Shown: one piece after another, positions 24,726 through 34,611 of the stretch
How the letters are laid out: each line of letters opens with the position of its first letter
How positions within the stretch are numbered: the first letter of the stretch is position 1
Translations under genes and position numbers: made by a program
NCBI GenBank assembly: GCA_029251165.1
Contig: JAQXDW010000054.1
Location: forward strand, 142,896 to 206,895
Reading direction: 5' to 3'
DNA from: Myxococcota bacterium
Lineage (GTDB): Bacteria; Myxococcota_A; UBA796
Length of the DNA stretch: 64,000 bases
The notes under the pieces: generated by a model
Told to the model about the DNA's origin: nothing
The model's input: the letters and a program-made list of their open reading frames with translations, nothing else
Database searches by the model: none

Positions 24726-27188
24726 ATGTCTCGCCCTGCCCTCATCGTCCTGCTCGCTGGCGCTGGCTGCTGCCGCAACCCGCTCGTACCAGTGCTCAAT
24801 GATCCCGCCGAGCGGTCCATCGACGAAGACGAGAGCATCACCTACGTGCTGACCGAGCTGGTGGTCGACTCCACCCGCCCAGAGGACGAGCTGATCTTCT
24901 CCGTGGAGCTCTCCGACCCAGAGAATGTCGCGGTTGAGCTCAACGGGCCCACCGTCACCCTCACTCCGCTCGATGGCTTCGAGGGCATCATCGATGTCAC
25001 CGTCACCGCACTGGACGACTGCGACACCTCTGGCGCGGTGACCTTCGACCTCACCATCGGCGACGGCATCACCGACTCCGATGCCCCCTGCACGACTGCC
25101 TTCACCGCCACCCCGCAGTCCGACCCCGCTGCGGTCTACCTCGCCGGAGACTTCAACGACTGGGATCCCGCCGCCACACCGATGTCCGACAACGGCAACG
25201 GAACCTGGTCGGTCTTCCTGGATCTGGCGCCCGGCAGCTACACCTACAAGTTCGTCGAGGAAGACAGCAGCGGCACCCAGCAGTGGAATTGCGACGAGCG
25301 CGCGCTCCGCCAGTGCGACGAGGACTACGAGTGGCAGCGGGAGTGCAGCCTCGGAGCCGCTTCCTGCAACTCCCTGGTAACGGTTTCCGACTGCACCCTG
25401 CCGGTGCTCACCGTGGATGCGCTCGACATCGATCGGGATGCCGGCAGTGTGTCGGTCACCCTCTCCGCAGACTCTCCGACCGGCTCCGCCCTCACCGCCA
25501 GCATCACCCTCGACGATGCCCCGATCTCCGGTGCTCCGAACACCCTCCCCGATGAAAGCCCGGTCACCCTCGATCTCACCGGACTGTCTGAGACACGGCA
25601 CACCATCCGGGTCACTGCCGTCGACAGCGACGGCCGCGAGGCTGCCCCCCTCTACATCCCATTCTGGATGGACGACCGAGACTGGGCCAGCGGCATGATG
25701 TACTTCGCGTTCGTGGATCGCTTCGCAAACGGAGACGAGAGCAACGACAACCCCTATGGCGCCAACATCGAGACCGGCGAGTACCTCGGCGGTGACTGGC
25801 AGGGCCTCATCGACAGACTCGACGACCTCGACGACCTCGGAGTCACCGTCCTGTGGCTGACGGCTCCCTGGGACAACCCGTCGGGCACCTTCGATGCACA
25901 GTGCGGCGCGACCATCACCGGCTACCACGGCTACTGGCCCTCTAGCGCGACCGGCCTCGAGGAGCACTTTGGAGACGCTGACACCCTCGCCACCCTCATC
26001 GACGAGGCCCACGCCCGAGACATGCGGGTGCTCGTCGACTGGGTCGGAAACCACGTCCACGACGACCATCCCTGGGTCGCCGAGCACCCGGAGTGGTTCA
26101 CCAGCCCAGCGCTCTGCGACGACGCCAACAACTGGAACGACATCCCCGAGACCTGCTGGTTCGCGACCTACCTGCCGACCATCCGCTACTACGACACCGA
26201 GCCGCTGGTCGCGTCTGTCGAGCTCGCCATCGACTTCGCGCAGGAGTACGAGATCGACGGCTTCCGGGTCGATGCCGTCAAGCACATTCCCCACTCCGTT
26301 CACTACAACATGCAGGCCTTGATACAGGAGCGCATCGAGCACACCGCTGCCGGGGGCGACGAGGACTTCTACACCGTCGGCGAGACCTTCTCCGGCGACC
26401 GCGACCTCATCATGAGCTACGTCTGGGATGGTGAGCTGGACGGACAGTTCGACTTCGCGACCTACTGGTCCATCCTCTCCGCCATCGCGCGTGATGAGAG
26501 CGGGCTGTACAGCCTGGAGGACACCTTCGATGCCAGCGCCGAGGCGTTCGGGGATGCCACGATGTCCATCTTTCTGGGGAACCACGACGTCGAGCGGTTC
26601 ATCAGCCACGCCGCCGGAGAGGTCGGCTCCCTGTATGGAGACGGATTCTGTCCCAACGGCACGTGGCGCGGCCCAGCCATCGCGCCGGACGGGGACGAGC
26701 CCTACAGCCGCCTCAAGCTCGCCTGGACCTGGCTGCTGACCCACTCCGGGCTGCCCCTGGTCTACTACGGCGACGAGATCGGCCTGCCCGGCTACCATGA
26801 CCCGGACAACCGCCAGATGATGCGGTTCGACGACGCGCTCAGCGCCCGGGAGTCCGGCGTTCGTGCTCACCTCGCCGCCCTCGCCGCCGCACGACAGGCT
26901 CACCCCGCCCTTCATGACGGCGAGAAGGTGGTCTGGTGGCGTGGAGAGGGCGGAGACAGCGACGGCGATCAGCTCGCCTGGGCCCGAAGCGGCGAGCACG
27001 GTGAGTCTCTGGTGCTCATCAACCGCTCCTGGAGTGCCTTCGAGATGACCAACGGCCTCTCCTGGGCGGGACTCACGCCCGGTACGACCTACACCGATGT
27101 GCTCACCGGGCAGGTCTGGAGCGCCAGCGGCGACTCCCTGACCGTGACCATTCCGGCGTGGGGCAGCGTGGTGCTGGTGGCAGACTGA
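24726..27188 (+). CDS. Alpha-amylase family (GH13) lipoprotein with CBM48-like and cadherin-like N-terminal domains
   Basis: An 820-residue envelope or secreted enzyme with lipobox AGAGC. Domains in order: a cadherin/Ig-like domain (about 20-115), a carbohydrate-binding domain similar to CBM48/AMPK (AAVYLAGDFNDWDP, YTYKFVEE, about 125-200), a linker Ig domain (about 215-305), then the GH13 barrel (about 315-740) and a C-terminal beta domain. All catalytic motifs are intact: WVGNHVHDDHP, GFRVDAVKH (nucleophile near 515), TVGETF (acid/base near 552) and FLGNHDVERF (near 621). It should cleave alpha-glucan at the cell surface. Cysteines pair-wise in the binding region suggest disulfides. It follows the GH2-like gene by 26 bp. 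Confidence 0.93.
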   Translation: MSRPALIVLLAGAGCCRNPLVPVLNDPAERSIDEDESITYVLTELVVDSTRPEDELIFSVELSDPENVAVELNGPTVTLTPLDGFEGIIDVTVTALDDCDTSGAVTFDLTIGDGITDSDAPCTTAFTATPQSDPAAVYLAGDFNDWDPAATPMSDNGNGTWSVFLDLAPGSYTYKFVEEDSSGTQQWNCDERALRQCDEDYEWQRECSLGAASCNSLVTVSDCTLPVLTVDALDIDRDAGSVSVTLSADSPTGSALTASITLDDAPISGAPNTLPDESPVTLDLTGLSETRHTIRVTAVDSDGREAAPLYIPFWMDDRDWASGMMYFAFVDRFANGDESNDNPYGANIETGEYLGGDWQGLIDRLDDLDDLGVTVLWLTAPWDNPSGTFDAQCGATITGYHGYWPSSATGLEEHFGDADTLATLIDEAHARDMRVLVDWVGNHVHDDHPWVAEHPEWFTSPALCDDANNWNDIPETCWFATYLPTIRYYDTEPLVASVELAIDFAQEYEIDGFRVDAVKHIPHSVHYNMQALIQERIEHTAAGGDEDFYTVGETFSGDRDLIMSYVWDGELDGQFDFATYWSILSAIARDESGLYSLEDTFDASAEAFGDATMSIFLGNHDVERFISHAAGEVGSLYGDGFCPNGTWRGPAIAPDGDEPYSRLKLAWTWLLTHSGLPLVYYGDEIGLPGYHDPDNRQMMRFDDALSARESGVRAHLAALAAARQAHPALHDGEKVVWWRGEGGDSDGDQLAWARSGEHGESLVLINRSWSAFEMTNGLSWAGLTPGTTYTDVLTGQVWSASGDSLTVTIPAWGSVVLVAD

Positions 27189-27194
27189 GCGCGG

Positions 27195-28436
27195 TCAGTT
27201 CTGGGAGGCCTTCAGCTGCGCGATGTCCTCGACCGCCATCGCGATGAATTCCTCGTGGCTGCCCGCCTTCTCCCAGCGGCGAATCTGCTGACGACGAACC
27301 GCGATGGCTTCGTCGAATTCTCCGAGGACCCGGTGGGCCTCCACGAGCCGGGAGCCCATCATCACGTCTCTGGTGAGCGTCCAGACCAGCAGGTAGGTCT
27401 TGCGCGCCGAGAGCCAGGCGTTGTGCTCGGCGTAGAAGTCACCGACGATGATGGAGCGGCTCAGGGTTTCTCCCTGCTCGATCCACTCCTCGAGCAGGGC
27501 ATCCGCCTCCGGTCCGCGACGCTCCTCCAGCATCAGTGCTGCGAGCGCGAGGCTGGCGGCCTGGTTGTCCGGTGCGATCTCCAGCGCACGAGACAGCGCC
27601 CCGGCTGAGGAGCTGATGCCGCCGAGGGTCGTCTGGCTGCGTGCCTGCTCCAGATAGAGCTGAACGTACAGCTCCCGCTCTGGGCTGTTCTCAGCGGGGA
27701 TCTGGTTGGTCGAGAGCGCCTGCTCCAGCACCTCGATCGCCGCGACGTGCTGTCCGCTGTTCTGGAGGAGCTCTGCGAGCCCGAGCCAGCCACCGATCTG
27801 ACTGGGATCCCGAGCCAGCGCACGGGAGTAGAGATCCCGAGCCTCCCGCGTGCTCGCAGAGTGCGCCCGGACCACCAGCATCTCTGGGTTGGGACCGCTG
27901 AAGGTGCTCTCAACAACCTCCGGGGTGCCGTCTGCGAGGCTCACCTGAATCCACCGCGTCTCCTCCAGCGCGATCAGGAGCTTCTCATCATCCAGCCGCC
28001 AGTCCAGCGGCGTCTGACGCCACCAGTACAGGGAGCCGTTCTGCGGGATGTCCAGCAGCTCCTCCCCGAACAGATCCTGGATGGTGTGCGACCAGCGGCA
28101 GTTTCCGTTGGACTCATACAAGGCCAGCGAGACCCCGCGCCCCATGCCCGACTCGTCGTCAGCAGTCAGCAGGGTGCCGTCGTTAAACAGCACCGCCTCC
28201 AGCGGACGAGTGGGATTGAGGAGGGTGAAGTAGACCTCTCCCAGCGGCCCGGACAGGTGGGCCTGAGCGGAGGTACCGGCGGCAGCATCCCCGTCGGTAA
28301 TTTCAAGCTCGAAGAGGGTACTGGAGGACTTCAGCGTGCTCTCATCTCCACGACGGGCGGCGTCCGCAGGGAGGCTCAGCAGCGCGCCCAGTCCGAGCAG
28401 GCCGCCCTGAATCCAACGTCCGAGATTGACGAACAC
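27195..28436 (-). CDS. Secreted TPR-repeat protein
   Basis: A 413-residue exported protein. The start is GTG with GGAGG five bases upstream; it yields a clean signal peptide (GRWIQGGLLGLGALLSLPADA, cleavage after ADA). A beta-rich region (about 30-190) containing EVYFTLLNPTRPLEAVLFNDG is followed by TPR helices (ARDLYSRALARDPSQIGGW, AIEVLEQAL, ALSRALEIAPDNQAASLA). TPR modules mediate protein contacts; no enzyme motif is seen. Upstream in-frame sequence (to 28640) lacks a good start. It converges on the amylase gene. Confidence 0.78.
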   Translation of the reverse strand: MFVNLGRWIQGGLLGLGALLSLPADAARRGDESTLKSSSTLFELEITDGDAAAGTSAQAHLSGPLGEVYFTLLNPTRPLEAVLFNDGTLLTADDESGMGRGVSLALYESNGNCRWSHTIQDLFGEELLDIPQNGSLYWWRQTPLDWRLDDEKLLIALEETRWIQVSLADGTPEVVESTFSGPNPEMLVVRAHSASTREARDLYSRALARDPSQIGGWLGLAELLQNSGQHVAAIEVLEQALSTNQIPAENSPERELYVQLYLEQARSQTTLGGISSSAGALSRALEIAPDNQAASLALAALMLEERRGPEADALLEEWIEQGETLSRSIIVGDFYAEHNAWLSARKTYLLVWTLTRDVMMGSRLVEAHRVLGEFDEAIAVRRQQIRRWEKAGSHEEFIAMAVEDIAQLKASQN

Positions 28437-28638
28437 ACAAACCTCCACCCATTCACTCAGGGGGAGTATACCAGTCCAGGTCACCAGAGCTGCCCCCACG
28501 CACCCGCGGTGTGAAAAGGCCAGCGGTTCGTAGACCAGACCGCTCCATACCGCCTCAAGGGGAACGCTCACGGCGGCTCGGACCGTGGCGACCGGTATGA
28601 TAGACACACAGAAACCACCCCTGAGGCTCAGCCTGCCC

Positions 28639-31194
28639 ATGTGTCGACATCCACGACTGCAAGCGGATCACAACCAAAACTCCGGGGAGTTTGCGCTCCC
28701 GGATGCGCCTCAGCAATATGCACCGGATCTGGAGCTTGAGCCGACGCACCTAGGGATCGATCTCCGGCTCGACTTTGACCACGCCAGCGCAGCGGGGACA
28801 CTCAACATCACGGTGATCGCCCGGAGTCCTGGTGCACGTCGGCTGGTCCTCGATGCCGTGGATCTGCAGTCCGTCACGGTCAGCAGCAGCCACGCCCTGA
28901 CCTCGTCCTACGACGGCACCGCACTGACCATCACCCTCGACACTCCCGCCGAGGCCGGGGAGGTGCGGATCATCACCGTGCACTGGCGCGTGGAGCAGCC
29001 AATCGCCGGCATGTACTTCGGCGGACCGGTGGCCAGCAGCCCACAGCGCGGCCGCTACATGGTCACCGACCACGAGACCGAGCGCGCCCGCTACTGGCTG
29101 CCCTGCATCGATCACCCCTCGGTCCGGACCACGCTCGACATCGCCATCACCGCCCCGACCGGCATGGAGATCCTCGCCACAGGCGCGCTGACCGCCACCG
29201 AAGATCACAGCGACGGCACGACCACCGTGCGCTGGCACAGCAACGACCGCTGCCCCAGCTACCTCATCTGCCTCGCGGTCGGTGAGTTTGTTCGCTGTGA
29301 CGACGGCGCGTTCAACGGCGCACCGGTCTCCTACTTTGGCCTCCCCCCGTTCACGAAGGCGGATCTCTCTCGGACCTTTGGCAAGACCCGCGAGATGATG
29401 GCGTTCCTCACCGAGCGACTCGGGCAGCCGATGCCCTGGCCGAAGTACTTCCAGTTCGCGGCACCCGGCATCGGTGGTGCGATGGAGAACATCTCCCTGG
29501 TCTCCTGGGACGATGCCTGGATCGCGGATGAGCGCCTCCGCGCCGAGCGCGGCCACGTCCTCGATCAGGTCAACGTCCACGAGATGGCCCACACCTGGTT
29601 TGGCGATCTCGTCGTCATCCGCGACTTCTCCCACGTCTGGCTCAAGGAGAGCTGGGCGACCTACATGGAGTCGGTCTGGTACGAGCACAAATTTGGCGAG
29701 ACCGCGCTGCACCGTCAGCTCCTCACCGAGCGGCGGGAGTACCTCTCTGAGGCCGAGGGACGCTACACCCGCCCGATCGTCACCCGCAGCTACGACGCCA
29801 CCTGGAGCATGTTCGACCGCCACCTCTACCCGGGCGGAGCCCTGCGGCTGCACCTCCTGCGCACCGAGCTTGGCGACGAGGTGTTCTGGCCGGCGGTCCG
29901 TGACTACCTCGACCGGCACGCGCGCGGTGTCGTCGAGACCGATGACTTCCGCCGGGTCATGGAGGAGCGGTCCGGCCGCTACCTCGCCCGGTTCTTCGAG
30001 CAGTGGCTGGAGAGCCCGGGCTTCCCCATCCTCAAGGCCAGCACGGCCTTCACCGACGGCGCCTTGTCAGTGACCATCGAGCAGACCCAGGCAAACAAGA
30101 AGAAGGGCATCGGCCTGTTCGACTTCTCCCTCGATGTCGCCGTCGAGACTGCTGAGGGACAGTGGGTCCGCCAGACCATGCGCATCTCTCAGGCACGCCA
30201 CACCCTGAGGATCGCCTCCGCGTCCCGTCCGCTGCAGGTCGTCATCGATCCAGAGGTCAAGGTTCCCCACCGCCTGCGGTTCGATCCCGGCCACGACATG
30301 CTGGTCCGCAGCCTCAGCCACAGCCCCTGGATCACCGGCCGGATACACGCTGCGCGCGCGCTCGCCAAGAGCGGCAAGCGGGTCGCAGTGGCGGCCATCC
30401 AGGCGGCCTATCCCCTCGAAGAGCAGTGGGGAGTGCGCTGCGAGATGGCGCGCGCGCTGGGGAGCTGCACCACACGAGACGCCGCACTCGCCCTCGCACA
30501 TGCCCTCACCGTCGAGGTCGAACCGAGGGCGATGATGCCGCTGCTGGAGGCCTGCAGCAGGCACCGCTGCGGAGATCTCGCCGACGCCATCGCGAGCTGG
30601 ATCGCCTACGGAGACCGACCCTATCGCGCACACGGGCAGGCCCTCATCGCGCTGGGTGCGCAGCGGGGGGAGGCCTGGATCGACACCCTGAAGGGCGCGC
30701 TGACCGAAGGCTCCTGGGGCGGACACGTCCGAAGGGGTGCGGTCATCGGGCTGGGCCGGACCTTCCACCGAAAGGCCGTCGCGCCGCTGCTGGAGCGCCT
30801 GACAGACACCGCCGAGATCCCCCTCGTGCGCCGTGCGGCAGCGACCGCCCTCGCCTCGCTGGTCCGAGAGCTGGATCGGGCCAGTCGACGCAAGGCCATG
30901 GAGGCCCTCATCGACACCCTCGCAGCCCCCGAGCACGCGATCCGGCTGTCCGCCATCTCTGCCCTTGGCCTCCTCGGAGACCGCCGCGCCCTCCCTGCCA
31001 TCGAGTCCGCACGCGGTACAACCGCCGCACAGTTCCATCCCAACATCGAGCGCGCGGTCCGCAAGCTGCGCCGGGGCGGCTCGGGAACCGAGGTCGCCCG
31101 TCTCCGCACCCAGGTCGAGACGCTGACAGCCCAGCTGATGAAGCTGGAGCATCGGCTGCAAGATCTGGAGGCAGACGGAAAGGGTGAAGCGTGA
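28639..31194 (+). CDS. M1 family aminopeptidase with C-terminal HEAT repeats
   Basis: An 851-residue zinc aminopeptidase removing N-terminal residues from peptides. The GAMEN exopeptidase motif (GGAMENISL, about 279-283), zinc ligands HEMAH (H314, H318) and E337 in WLKESWATY, and a catalytic Tyr region TRSYDATWSMFDRHLYPGG are intact. Instead of the ERAP1-type helical domain, residues about 560-830 form HEAT-like repeats (RRGAVIGLGRTFHRKAVAPLLERL; RLSAISALGLLGDRRALPAI), ending in a coiled coil. No signal peptide: cytoplasmic. A TATGAT at 28596-28601 resembles a -10 element, which favours the ATG at 28639 over the in-frame starts at 28585 and 28597, though its Shine-Dalgarno is poor. Confidence 0.9.
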   Translation: MCRHPRLQADHNQNSGEFALPDAPQQYAPDLELEPTHLGIDLRLDFDHASAAGTLNITVIARSPGARRLVLDAVDLQSVTVSSSHALTSSYDGTALTITLDTPAEAGEVRIITVHWRVEQPIAGMYFGGPVASSPQRGRYMVTDHETERARYWLPCIDHPSVRTTLDIAITAPTGMEILATGALTATEDHSDGTTTVRWHSNDRCPSYLICLAVGEFVRCDDGAFNGAPVSYFGLPPFTKADLSRTFGKTREMMAFLTERLGQPMPWPKYFQFAAPGIGGAMENISLVSWDDAWIADERLRAERGHVLDQVNVHEMAHTWFGDLVVIRDFSHVWLKESWATYMESVWYEHKFGETALHRQLLTERREYLSEAEGRYTRPIVTRSYDATWSMFDRHLYPGGALRLHLLRTELGDEVFWPAVRDYLDRHARGVVETDDFRRVMEERSGRYLARFFEQWLESPGFPILKASTAFTDGALSVTIEQTQANKKKGIGLFDFSLDVAVETAEGQWVRQTMRISQARHTLRIASASRPLQVVIDPEVKVPHRLRFDPGHDMLVRSLSHSPWITGRIHAARALAKSGKRVAVAAIQAAYPLEEQWGVRCEMARALGSCTTRDAALALAHALTVEVEPRAMMPLLEACSRHRCGDLADAIASWIAYGDRPYRAHGQALIALGAQRGEAWIDTLKGALTEGSWGGHVRRGAVIGLGRTFHRKAVAPLLERLTDTAEIPLVRRAAATALASLVRELDRASRRKAMEALIDTLAAPEHAIRLSAISALGLLGDRRALPAIESARGTTAAQFHPNIERAVRKLRRGGSGTEVARLRTQVETLTAQLMKLEHRLQDLEADGKGEA

Positions 31195-32597
31195 TCTGGC
31201 TGACGCTGCTGCTGAGCGCATCGGCGACGTCGGGCGCAGCGCCCCTCGCCCATGCACGTGCGCTGGTCGAGTCTGGACAGCCCGATGCTGCGCTGGAGAC
31301 CTTAGAGCCGATGCTGTCTGCCGGCAGCGCGGAGGCCCTCGCCATGGCTGGGCTCATCCATGAGTCCAGCGGGCAGCTCTTGCTCGCCCGTCAGCGCCTG
31401 GAGGCTGCGCTGACTGCGGGTGAGCTGGCCGATCCAGGGTCTGCACACCTCGCCATGGCCCGGTGCCATCAGGGAACCGGGGACACCGCCGGCGCGATGC
31501 AGCATGCCACTGCCGCCGTCGCGTCCGCCGGACAAGACACCGCGCGCCTCGACGCCGCCCTCGACATGCTCCTCGACGTCTCCGTAGCCGAGATTGGTCC
31601 CGCAGAGGCCATCGCGCTGCTCTCCGGTGCGCTGTCTCCCGATGATCTGCCGCAGGCCTGGGGACGGCTCGCGGAAGGCTACCTCGACCGCGGTATGGCC
31701 TCGGCCGCAATCCTTCCACTCCAGGCAGCGATCTCTTCAGCCCCACACAGCCCGGCGGCGCCAGACTGGCAGCTCCGCATCGCAGACGCCGCCAGCATGC
31801 GCGGACGCGCGGACGAAGAAGTCGCCGCGCTGGAGGTGCTCGCGCGGGACTACACCGCCGCCACCCCCTGGTCTGAGGCACAGCTGGAGGATGCCGATGT
31901 AGACGCCGTCGCGGTGCGCATCGAGGCTCGACTTCGAGACACCATCCTCAGAATGCACCAGGACACCCGGCTGATGCCGGCCAGTGCTGCCGCCAACCAC
32001 CGCGTCGAGCAGCTCTCTCGCCTCGTGCCGGTCTGGCTCATCCGCTACCCAGATCATGCGGCGGCGGGTCAGATCCACAGCATCTACGGCGAGCAGCTCT
32101 TGCGCACCGGGCGCTTCGTCGCGTCTCACACCCAGCACATGGCCGCCTGGGAGCTCACCGAAGATCCGCAGCACCTCTATGCCGCAGGGTTTGCCGCCGA
32201 GCGCAGCTTCACCCAGGCAGCCCCTCCCGCTGCGATCGAGCCTGCGCACCTCACCCCCGAGGCGCGCGCCCTGCTGACCACCGTCGATCTCTACCACCAC
32301 CGCTTCCCGGCAACCGAGGGTGACCACACCCTCCAGCTCAAGGCCGCCGCCGCCCTGATGCGGCTGGGTCGCGCACGAGAGGCTCGCGCACGCCTGATGC
32401 CGATCATCGAGACCGCGCCGGAGACTGCCCAGGCCGAGTCCGCCGCCAGAGCCGTCCTCAATTCCTACATCACCGCCAGCGACTGGCGCGGGGCTCGCGC
32501 AGCCGCCGAGGCATTCGCCGCCTCCCCTGGCCTGTCCTCGCCAGCACTCCGAGCCCGGCTTGACGAGGTCCTCGCAGAGACCGCTTCGACTCGCTGA
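31191..32597 (+). CDS. Exported TPR-repeat protein
   Basis: A 468-residue protein with an N-terminal signal (LTLLLSASATSGAAPL) followed by an alpha-solenoid of TPR-like helices: ARALVESGQPDAALETLEPML, QLLLARQRLEAALTAGEL, RLAEGYLDRGMASAAILPLQAAI and further repeats to the end. No catalytic motif. The GTG start overlaps the aminopeptidase stop by 4 bp, so the two are coupled even though one product appears cytoplasmic and this one exported. Confidence 0.75.
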   Translation: MIWLTLLLSASATSGAAPLAHARALVESGQPDAALETLEPMLSAGSAEALAMAGLIHESSGQLLLARQRLEAALTAGELADPGSAHLAMARCHQGTGDTAGAMQHATAAVASAGQDTARLDAALDMLLDVSVAEIGPAEAIALLSGALSPDDLPQAWGRLAEGYLDRGMASAAILPLQAAISSAPHSPAAPDWQLRIADAASMRGRADEEVAALEVLARDYTAATPWSEAQLEDADVDAVAVRIEARLRDTILRMHQDTRLMPASAAANHRVEQLSRLVPVWLIRYPDHAAAGQIHSIYGEQLLRTGRFVASHTQHMAAWELTEDPQHLYAAGFAAERSFTQAAPPAAIEPAHLTPEARALLTTVDLYHHRFPATEGDHTLQLKAAAALMRLGRAREARARLMPIIETAPETAQAESAARAVLNSYITASDWRGARAAAEAFAASPGLSSPALRARLDEVLAETASTR

Positions 32598-32658
32598 GCC
32601 AGATCTGGTACCGTCCCGGCTCTGGGTCCTTCCCCGCCACTGGCTTTTGGAGCAGTCC

Positions 32659-34599
32659 ATGAACAACCTGACCACGCGCCTACAGATCGGCACCATTGCG
32701 ATGCTGGCGCTGACAGCAGGCGCGCTGACCATGAACACCTGCGCGATGGATCGGCTGGAGCAGCAGGTCATCCACAACCGGCAGGCCGTCGAGCGGCTGG
32801 AGAACTCGGGCGTCGGCGGCAACGCAGTCGTCGTCTCCAGCAGCGCCCAGACCTCCGCCGGCGTTCCTGGCACCGGCACCGGCATGACCGCGGTCGGCTG
32901 GGGCGGTCAGGCCGCTGAGCTGCTCTACGTCGAGGGCGCAATTCCCGGCGCTCCGATCACGCTCAACCAGAAGCCCAAGCCCCAGAACGACACCTACATC
33001 AACCGCCGCGGCTCGCCGCCCTCGTCGCTGAATTACTACGCGACCAACGAGGGCGATGCGAACACGGTGACCAAATACATCCTCGGCCGCCTCATCGAGA
33101 TCGACCCCGACGCCCCCCCGGCCGTCATCCCCAGCCTGGCAACATCCTGGGAAGTCTCTGACGACAAGCTGAAGTACACTTACCACCTCCGGAAGGGCGT
33201 CCTCTTCGCCGATGGCCGACCGTTCACCGCAGCCGACGTGAAGTTCTCCTTCGACGTCATGCGCGATCCAGAGGTCAACGCCGAGCACATGCGCTCGTCC
33301 TTCGACGACGTCATCTCGATGACAACGCCCGACGACTACACCGTGGTCGTCGAGTACTCCAAGCAGTACTGGCCGGGCCTCTATTCCATCGGCTACGGCC
33401 TGCGGGTCCTCAACAAGGGCTGGGTGCAGGAAGCCATCCCCCGGTTTGCCGAGAAGCTGGAGATCGACGAGTTCTCTCCAGAGCCCGGCAAGCCCGGCTT
33501 CGGCGCGGTCTTCAACAAGATCCGCGTTCCCGGCCCCGGTACCGGACCGTACTACTACCCCAACGACGAATTCTCTCCGGACATTCCCGTCGAGCTCGTC
33601 CAGAACCCGCTGACCTGGCAGACCCAGGTTCGGCCGACCTGGTGGAACCTCCGGAAGCTGAAGTGGGTCTACATCTCCGATCCGGTCGCGGCCTTCGAGG
33701 AGTTCCGCAAGGAAAAGTTCGACATCACCGTCGTCGACTTCCAGCCCTGGGATGATGAGTACAGCAAGGACACGACCATCACCGACATCGCGAGCTACCA
33801 CGAGTACGACCACATGGGTCTCGGGTTCTCGTTCATCGAGTGGAATGCTCGGCAGCCACCGTTTGACGACGCGCGCGTCCGCCAGGCGATGACCCACCTC
33901 ACCAACCGTGAGTGGATCCTCGAGGAGGTCGAGCGCGGTCGCGGACAGGTCGCCAGCTTCCCCAGCAAGCCGGTCTACGCCACCTACTCTCACGACATCT
34001 CGGCCCATGAGTTCAACCTCGACAAGGCCCGCGAGCTGCTGACCGAGGCCGGCTGGACCGACACCGACGGCGACGGCGTGCTCGACAAGGACGGCCAGCG
34101 CTTTGAATTCGAGTTCAAGGTCGGCAGCACCCGCCGCTTCTACACCCAGGTGACCGAGTCTCTCAAGGACGCAGCCGCCAAGGTCGGCATCCGAATGAGC
34201 GTCCGGACCCTGGAGTGGTCGACCTTCATCCAGGACTTCTACGAGCGGCGCTTCGACGCGGTCTGCCTCTACAACAGCTTCGGCGACCCGTGGATCGATC
34301 CCTACGACAGCTACCACTCCTCGCAGGACATCCCCCGCGGCGGCAACTCCGCCGGCTGGCACAACGATCGGGTCGACACCCTGCTGACCGACATGCGGCA
34401 GGAGTTCGACGAGACCAAGCGCAATGAGATGTTCCACGAGTTCAACGCCATCTTCCACGAGGAGCAGCCTCAGACACTCCTCGTCCACGGCATCGTCGGC
34501 GTGCTCGTCCACAAGCGGTTCAAGGGCGTCAAGGTCCGCCCCACCGGCATGCGTATCCACGAGTTCTGGGTTGAGCCCGAGGACACCCTCTACCAGTAG
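32659..34599 (+). CDS. Peptide/oligopeptide ABC transporter substrate-binding protein (SBP family 5)
   Basis: A 646-residue periplasmic binding protein of the OppA/DppA/YejA type. It begins with a non-cleaved-looking hydrophobic segment (TRLQIGTIAMLALTAGALTMN) and a short coiled coil (RLEQQVIHNRQAVERLE), so it is probably membrane-anchored. Family motifs: LNYYATNEGDANTVTKYI, SWEVSDDKLKYTYHLRKGVLFADGRPFTAADVKFSFD, VRQAMTHLTNREWIL and FDAVCLYNSFGDPWIDPYDSYHS. GGAG six bases before the ATG supports this start. It heads a transporter operon with two permeases. Confidence 0.9.
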   Translation: MNNLTTRLQIGTIAMLALTAGALTMNTCAMDRLEQQVIHNRQAVERLENSGVGGNAVVVSSSAQTSAGVPGTGTGMTAVGWGGQAAELLYVEGAIPGAPITLNQKPKPQNDTYINRRGSPPSSLNYYATNEGDANTVTKYILGRLIEIDPDAPPAVIPSLATSWEVSDDKLKYTYHLRKGVLFADGRPFTAADVKFSFDVMRDPEVNAEHMRSSFDDVISMTTPDDYTVVVEYSKQYWPGLYSIGYGLRVLNKGWVQEAIPRFAEKLEIDEFSPEPGKPGFGAVFNKIRVPGPGTGPYYYPNDEFSPDIPVELVQNPLTWQTQVRPTWWNLRKLKWVYISDPVAAFEEFRKEKFDITVVDFQPWDDEYSKDTTITDIASYHEYDHMGLGFSFIEWNARQPPFDDARVRQAMTHLTNREWILEEVERGRGQVASFPSKPVYATYSHDISAHEFNLDKARELLTEAGWTDTDGDGVLDKDGQRFEFEFKVGSTRRFYTQVTESLKDAAAKVGIRMSVRTLEWSTFIQDFYERRFDAVCLYNSFGDPWIDPYDSYHSSQDIPRGGNSAGWHNDRVDTLLTDMRQEFDETKRNEMFHEFNAIFHEEQPQTLLVHGIVGVLVHKRFKGVKVRPTGMRIHEFWVEPEDTLYQ

Positions 34600-34611
34600 G
34601 GAGCAGTCCCC

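Noticed and set aside
24654..26999. 781-codon minus-strand frame rich in Val/Gly/Asp
   Set aside because: Antisense of the amylase, whose catalytic motifs are unambiguous on the plus strand.
32680..34560. 626-codon minus-strand frame
   Set aside because: Antisense of the peptide-binding protein.
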